64,000 nucleotides of DNA from Chryseobacterium sp. 7 (GTDB taxonomy: Bacteria > Bacteroidota > Bacteroidia > Flavobacteriales > Weeksellaceae). Of the stretch, positions 62,594 through 64,000 are shown in pieces (the first letter of the stretch is position 1; each line of letters opens with the position of its first letter). The notes beneath the pieces were generated by a model, which made no database searches, was not told where the DNA came from, and saw only the letters and a list, made by a program, of their open reading frames with translations. Both the position numbers and the translations under genes were made by a program. The stretch lies in the NCBI RefSeq assembly GCF_003663845.1, contig NZ_RCCA01000001.1, positions 1,922,001-1,986,000 on the forward strand, read 5' to 3'.

Positions 62594-64000
62594 ATGATGA
62601 ATACCGGAAACCCAACAAAAAAAATTGCCGTCATAGGATCTGGATTTTCAGGTCTTTCAGCCGCTGCTTACGCCGCTAAATCCGGAAATGAGGTGCATGT
62701 ATTTGAAAAACACGATCAACCCGGAGGCAGGGCAAGACAATTTAAGACAGAAGAAGGGTATGTATTTGATATGGGCCCAAGCTGGTATTGGATGCCTGAC
62801 ATTATTGAAGGTTTTTTCAACGATTTTGATTGCAAAGTATCCGATTTTTTCACCCTTGTTTCCCTGGATCCACAGTTTGAAATGGTTTTTTCGGAAGAAA
62901 AAGTTTCTGTGCCTGAAAATAATGATGCAATAAGAGAACTCTTTGAAACAATAGAAGATGGCGCAGGTAAGCAGTATGACAGATTTATGGAGTCTGCGAA
63001 ATTCAAGTATGAAGTAGGGATGAAGGATTTTGTGACCAAACCCTGTTACAGCTGGCTTGAGTTTGCTTCATTAAAAATAGCAGGTAGCGCTTTTAGGCTT
63101 GATCTTCTCAGTAATTTCCGAAAATATGTATCAGGATATTTTTCTGATGAAAAATTAAAATCTCTGATGGAATTTCCGGTAATCTTTTTAGGGGCTTCCC
63201 CACAGAATATTCCGGCTCTTTACAGTCTTATGAATTACGGCGGCTATGTTTTAGGAACCAAATACCCAATGGGAGGATTTTATCAGCTTGTTCTGGCAAT
63301 GAAAGACGTCGCGCAAAAACAGGGCGTAACCTTCCATTTTAATCATGAGGTTCAGAAAATCAATACAGGAAATGCAGAAGTTGTTTCGCTCACAGTAGAT
63401 GGTAAAGAGTATGAATTTGACGCAGTTATTGCTTCATCAGATTATCATCATACCGAAACATTAATTCCCAAATCTCTCAGAAATTATAATAATGCCTACT
63501 GGGAGTCTAAAACGTTTGCTCCTTCATGTTTGATTTATTATCTGGGAATTAAAGGAAAAATTCCTCACCTCAAGCACCATACCCTTTTTTTTGAAAATGA
63601 GCTGGATGATCATATAGACTGCATTTATCAGAATAAAAAATGGCCGTCTAAACCGCTTTTTTATGTGTGCTGTCCTTCAAAAACAGATCCGGATGTTGCC
63701 CCTGAAGATTGTGAAAATCTTTTTTTGCTGCTTCCTCTTGCGCCGGGAATCCATGATGAAGAATCTGTCCGTGAAAAATACCTGACGGAAATGCTTGGAA
63801 GAATTGAAAAGCATACGGGAGAAAGCAATCTCGCTTCAAGAATTAAATATAAAAAAAGCTATTGTGTAAGCGATTTTATTTCAGACTATCATGCGTATCA
63901 GGGAAATGCTTACGGTTTATCCAATACATTGTCCCAAACGGCAGTTTTAAAACCTAAAATCAGAAATAAAAAGATCAGGAACCTCTTTTATACCGGGCAA
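62594..64000 (+). CDS. crtI: Phytoene desaturase (CrtI), 3'-truncated by window edge
   Basis: 469 codons are visible, open to the last base; ~20-30 residues are missing. FAD site IAVIGSGFSGLSAAAYAAKSG, VFEKHDQPGGRARQF, MGPSWYWMPD and a closing FYTGQ. Introduces double bonds into phytoene in carotenoid (yellow-orange pigment) synthesis. Tandem ATGs at 62594 and 62597. Other crt genes would lie beyond the window. Confidence 0.93.
   Translation, partial: MMNTGNPTKKIAVIGSGFSGLSAAAYAAKSGNEVHVFEKHDQPGGRARQFKTEEGYVFDMGPSWYWMPDIIEGFFNDFDCKVSDFFTLVSLDPQFEMVFSEEKVSVPENNDAIRELFETIEDGAGKQYDRFMESAKFKYEVGMKDFVTKPCYSWLEFASLKIAGSAFRLDLLSNFRKYVSGYFSDEKLKSLMEFPVIFLGASPQNIPALYSLMNYGGYVLGTKYPMGGFYQLVLAMKDVAQKQGVTFHFNHEVQKINTGNAEVVSLTVDGKEYEFDAVIASSDYHHTETLIPKSLRNYNNAYWESKTFAPSCLIYYLGIKGKIPHLKHHTLFFENELDDHIDCIYQNKKWPSKPLFYVCCPSKTDPDVAPEDCENLFLLLPLAPGIHDEESVREKYLTEMLGRIEKHTGESNLASRIKYKKSYCVSDFISDYHAYQGNAYGLSNTLSQTAVLKPKIRNKKIRNLFYTGQ

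Overview
The window is a chromosome segment from a member of the Flavobacteriia, most likely Chryseobacterium or a close Weeksellaceae relative. The evidence is AT-rich DNA, many Bacteroidota-type -7 boxes (TAnnTTTG) with A-rich rather than Shine-Dalgarno leaders, two secreted proteins with type IX secretion (T9SS) type A sorting tails, and Flavobacteriia-typical proteins (DUF4153, DUF6157, a DUF7935-like protein, a Bacteroidota-style GG-leader peptide). I see no prophage, plasmid or CRISPR signature. Most of the window is ordinary chromosome with small regulatory modules and one insertion sequence.

Layout. 1-8.4 kb: end of gpmI, a soluble acyl-ACP desaturase, a HAD phosphatase, map plus a methyltransferase, a T9SS cargo protein, a Gdx/SugE-type SMR pump, a Crp-like regulator, era and a DoxX protein. 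8.4-13.5 kb: an unlisted 49-codon GG-leader peptide gene, an S9 peptidase, a HAD hydrolase divergent from a Crp-like regulator with a palindrome at its start, a 244-bp MITE-like inverted-repeat element and a GNAT. 13.6-18 kb (minus strand): MATE pump, NtrC-type response regulator without a DNA-binding domain, YggS-type PLP protein, polysaccharide deacetylase lipoprotein. 18-24.4 kb: copper-handling group (P-type ATPase with four metal-binding CPM/CPxC modules, DUF72 protein, HMA-AraC fusion regulator, thioesterase), then a DUF6157 gene split by an intact IS5-family element. 24.6-31.3 kb: RRM protein, DUF4153/BlaI/PAP2 operon, pdhA and pdhC. 31.5-41 kb: lolD, L,D-transpeptidase-like protein, radC, FemAB-like protein, PhyH-type oxygenase, membrane protein, then a soluble pyrophosphatase beside a membrane pyrophosphatase fused to an OmpA domain. 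41-49 kb: aminotransferase, M28 peptidase, TetR-SDR module with matching operators, GNAT/VOC/EndoV operon, thiolase with its own palindrome, GEVED T9SS protein. 49-64 kb: SNF2 helicase, second SDR with an AraC regulator, a decayed GNAT, MFS, NTF2-like protein, MarR operon, photolyase, zinc alcohol dehydrogenase, tRNA-Arg(CCT), and a MarR regulator followed by crtI, which runs off the window.

How it fits together. Several local regulators sit next to short palindromes that overlap or adjoin -7 boxes: TetR/SDR at 43.4-44.1 kb, MarR at 57.0 kb, MarR/crtI at 61.9 kb, Crp at 12.0 kb. These look like self-regulated switches. Pyrophosphate handling (ppa plus hppA), pyruvate dehydrogenase, and envelope functions (LolD, L,D-transpeptidase, OmpA-tailed pump, T9SS cargo) form recognisable blocks. 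Photolyase and carotenoid synthesis lie close together at the right end. The observations most worth following are the OmpA-tailed pyrophosphatase, the GG-leader peptide, the HMA-AraC/CopA pair, the freshly interrupted DUF6157 gene, and the operator-carrying modules.
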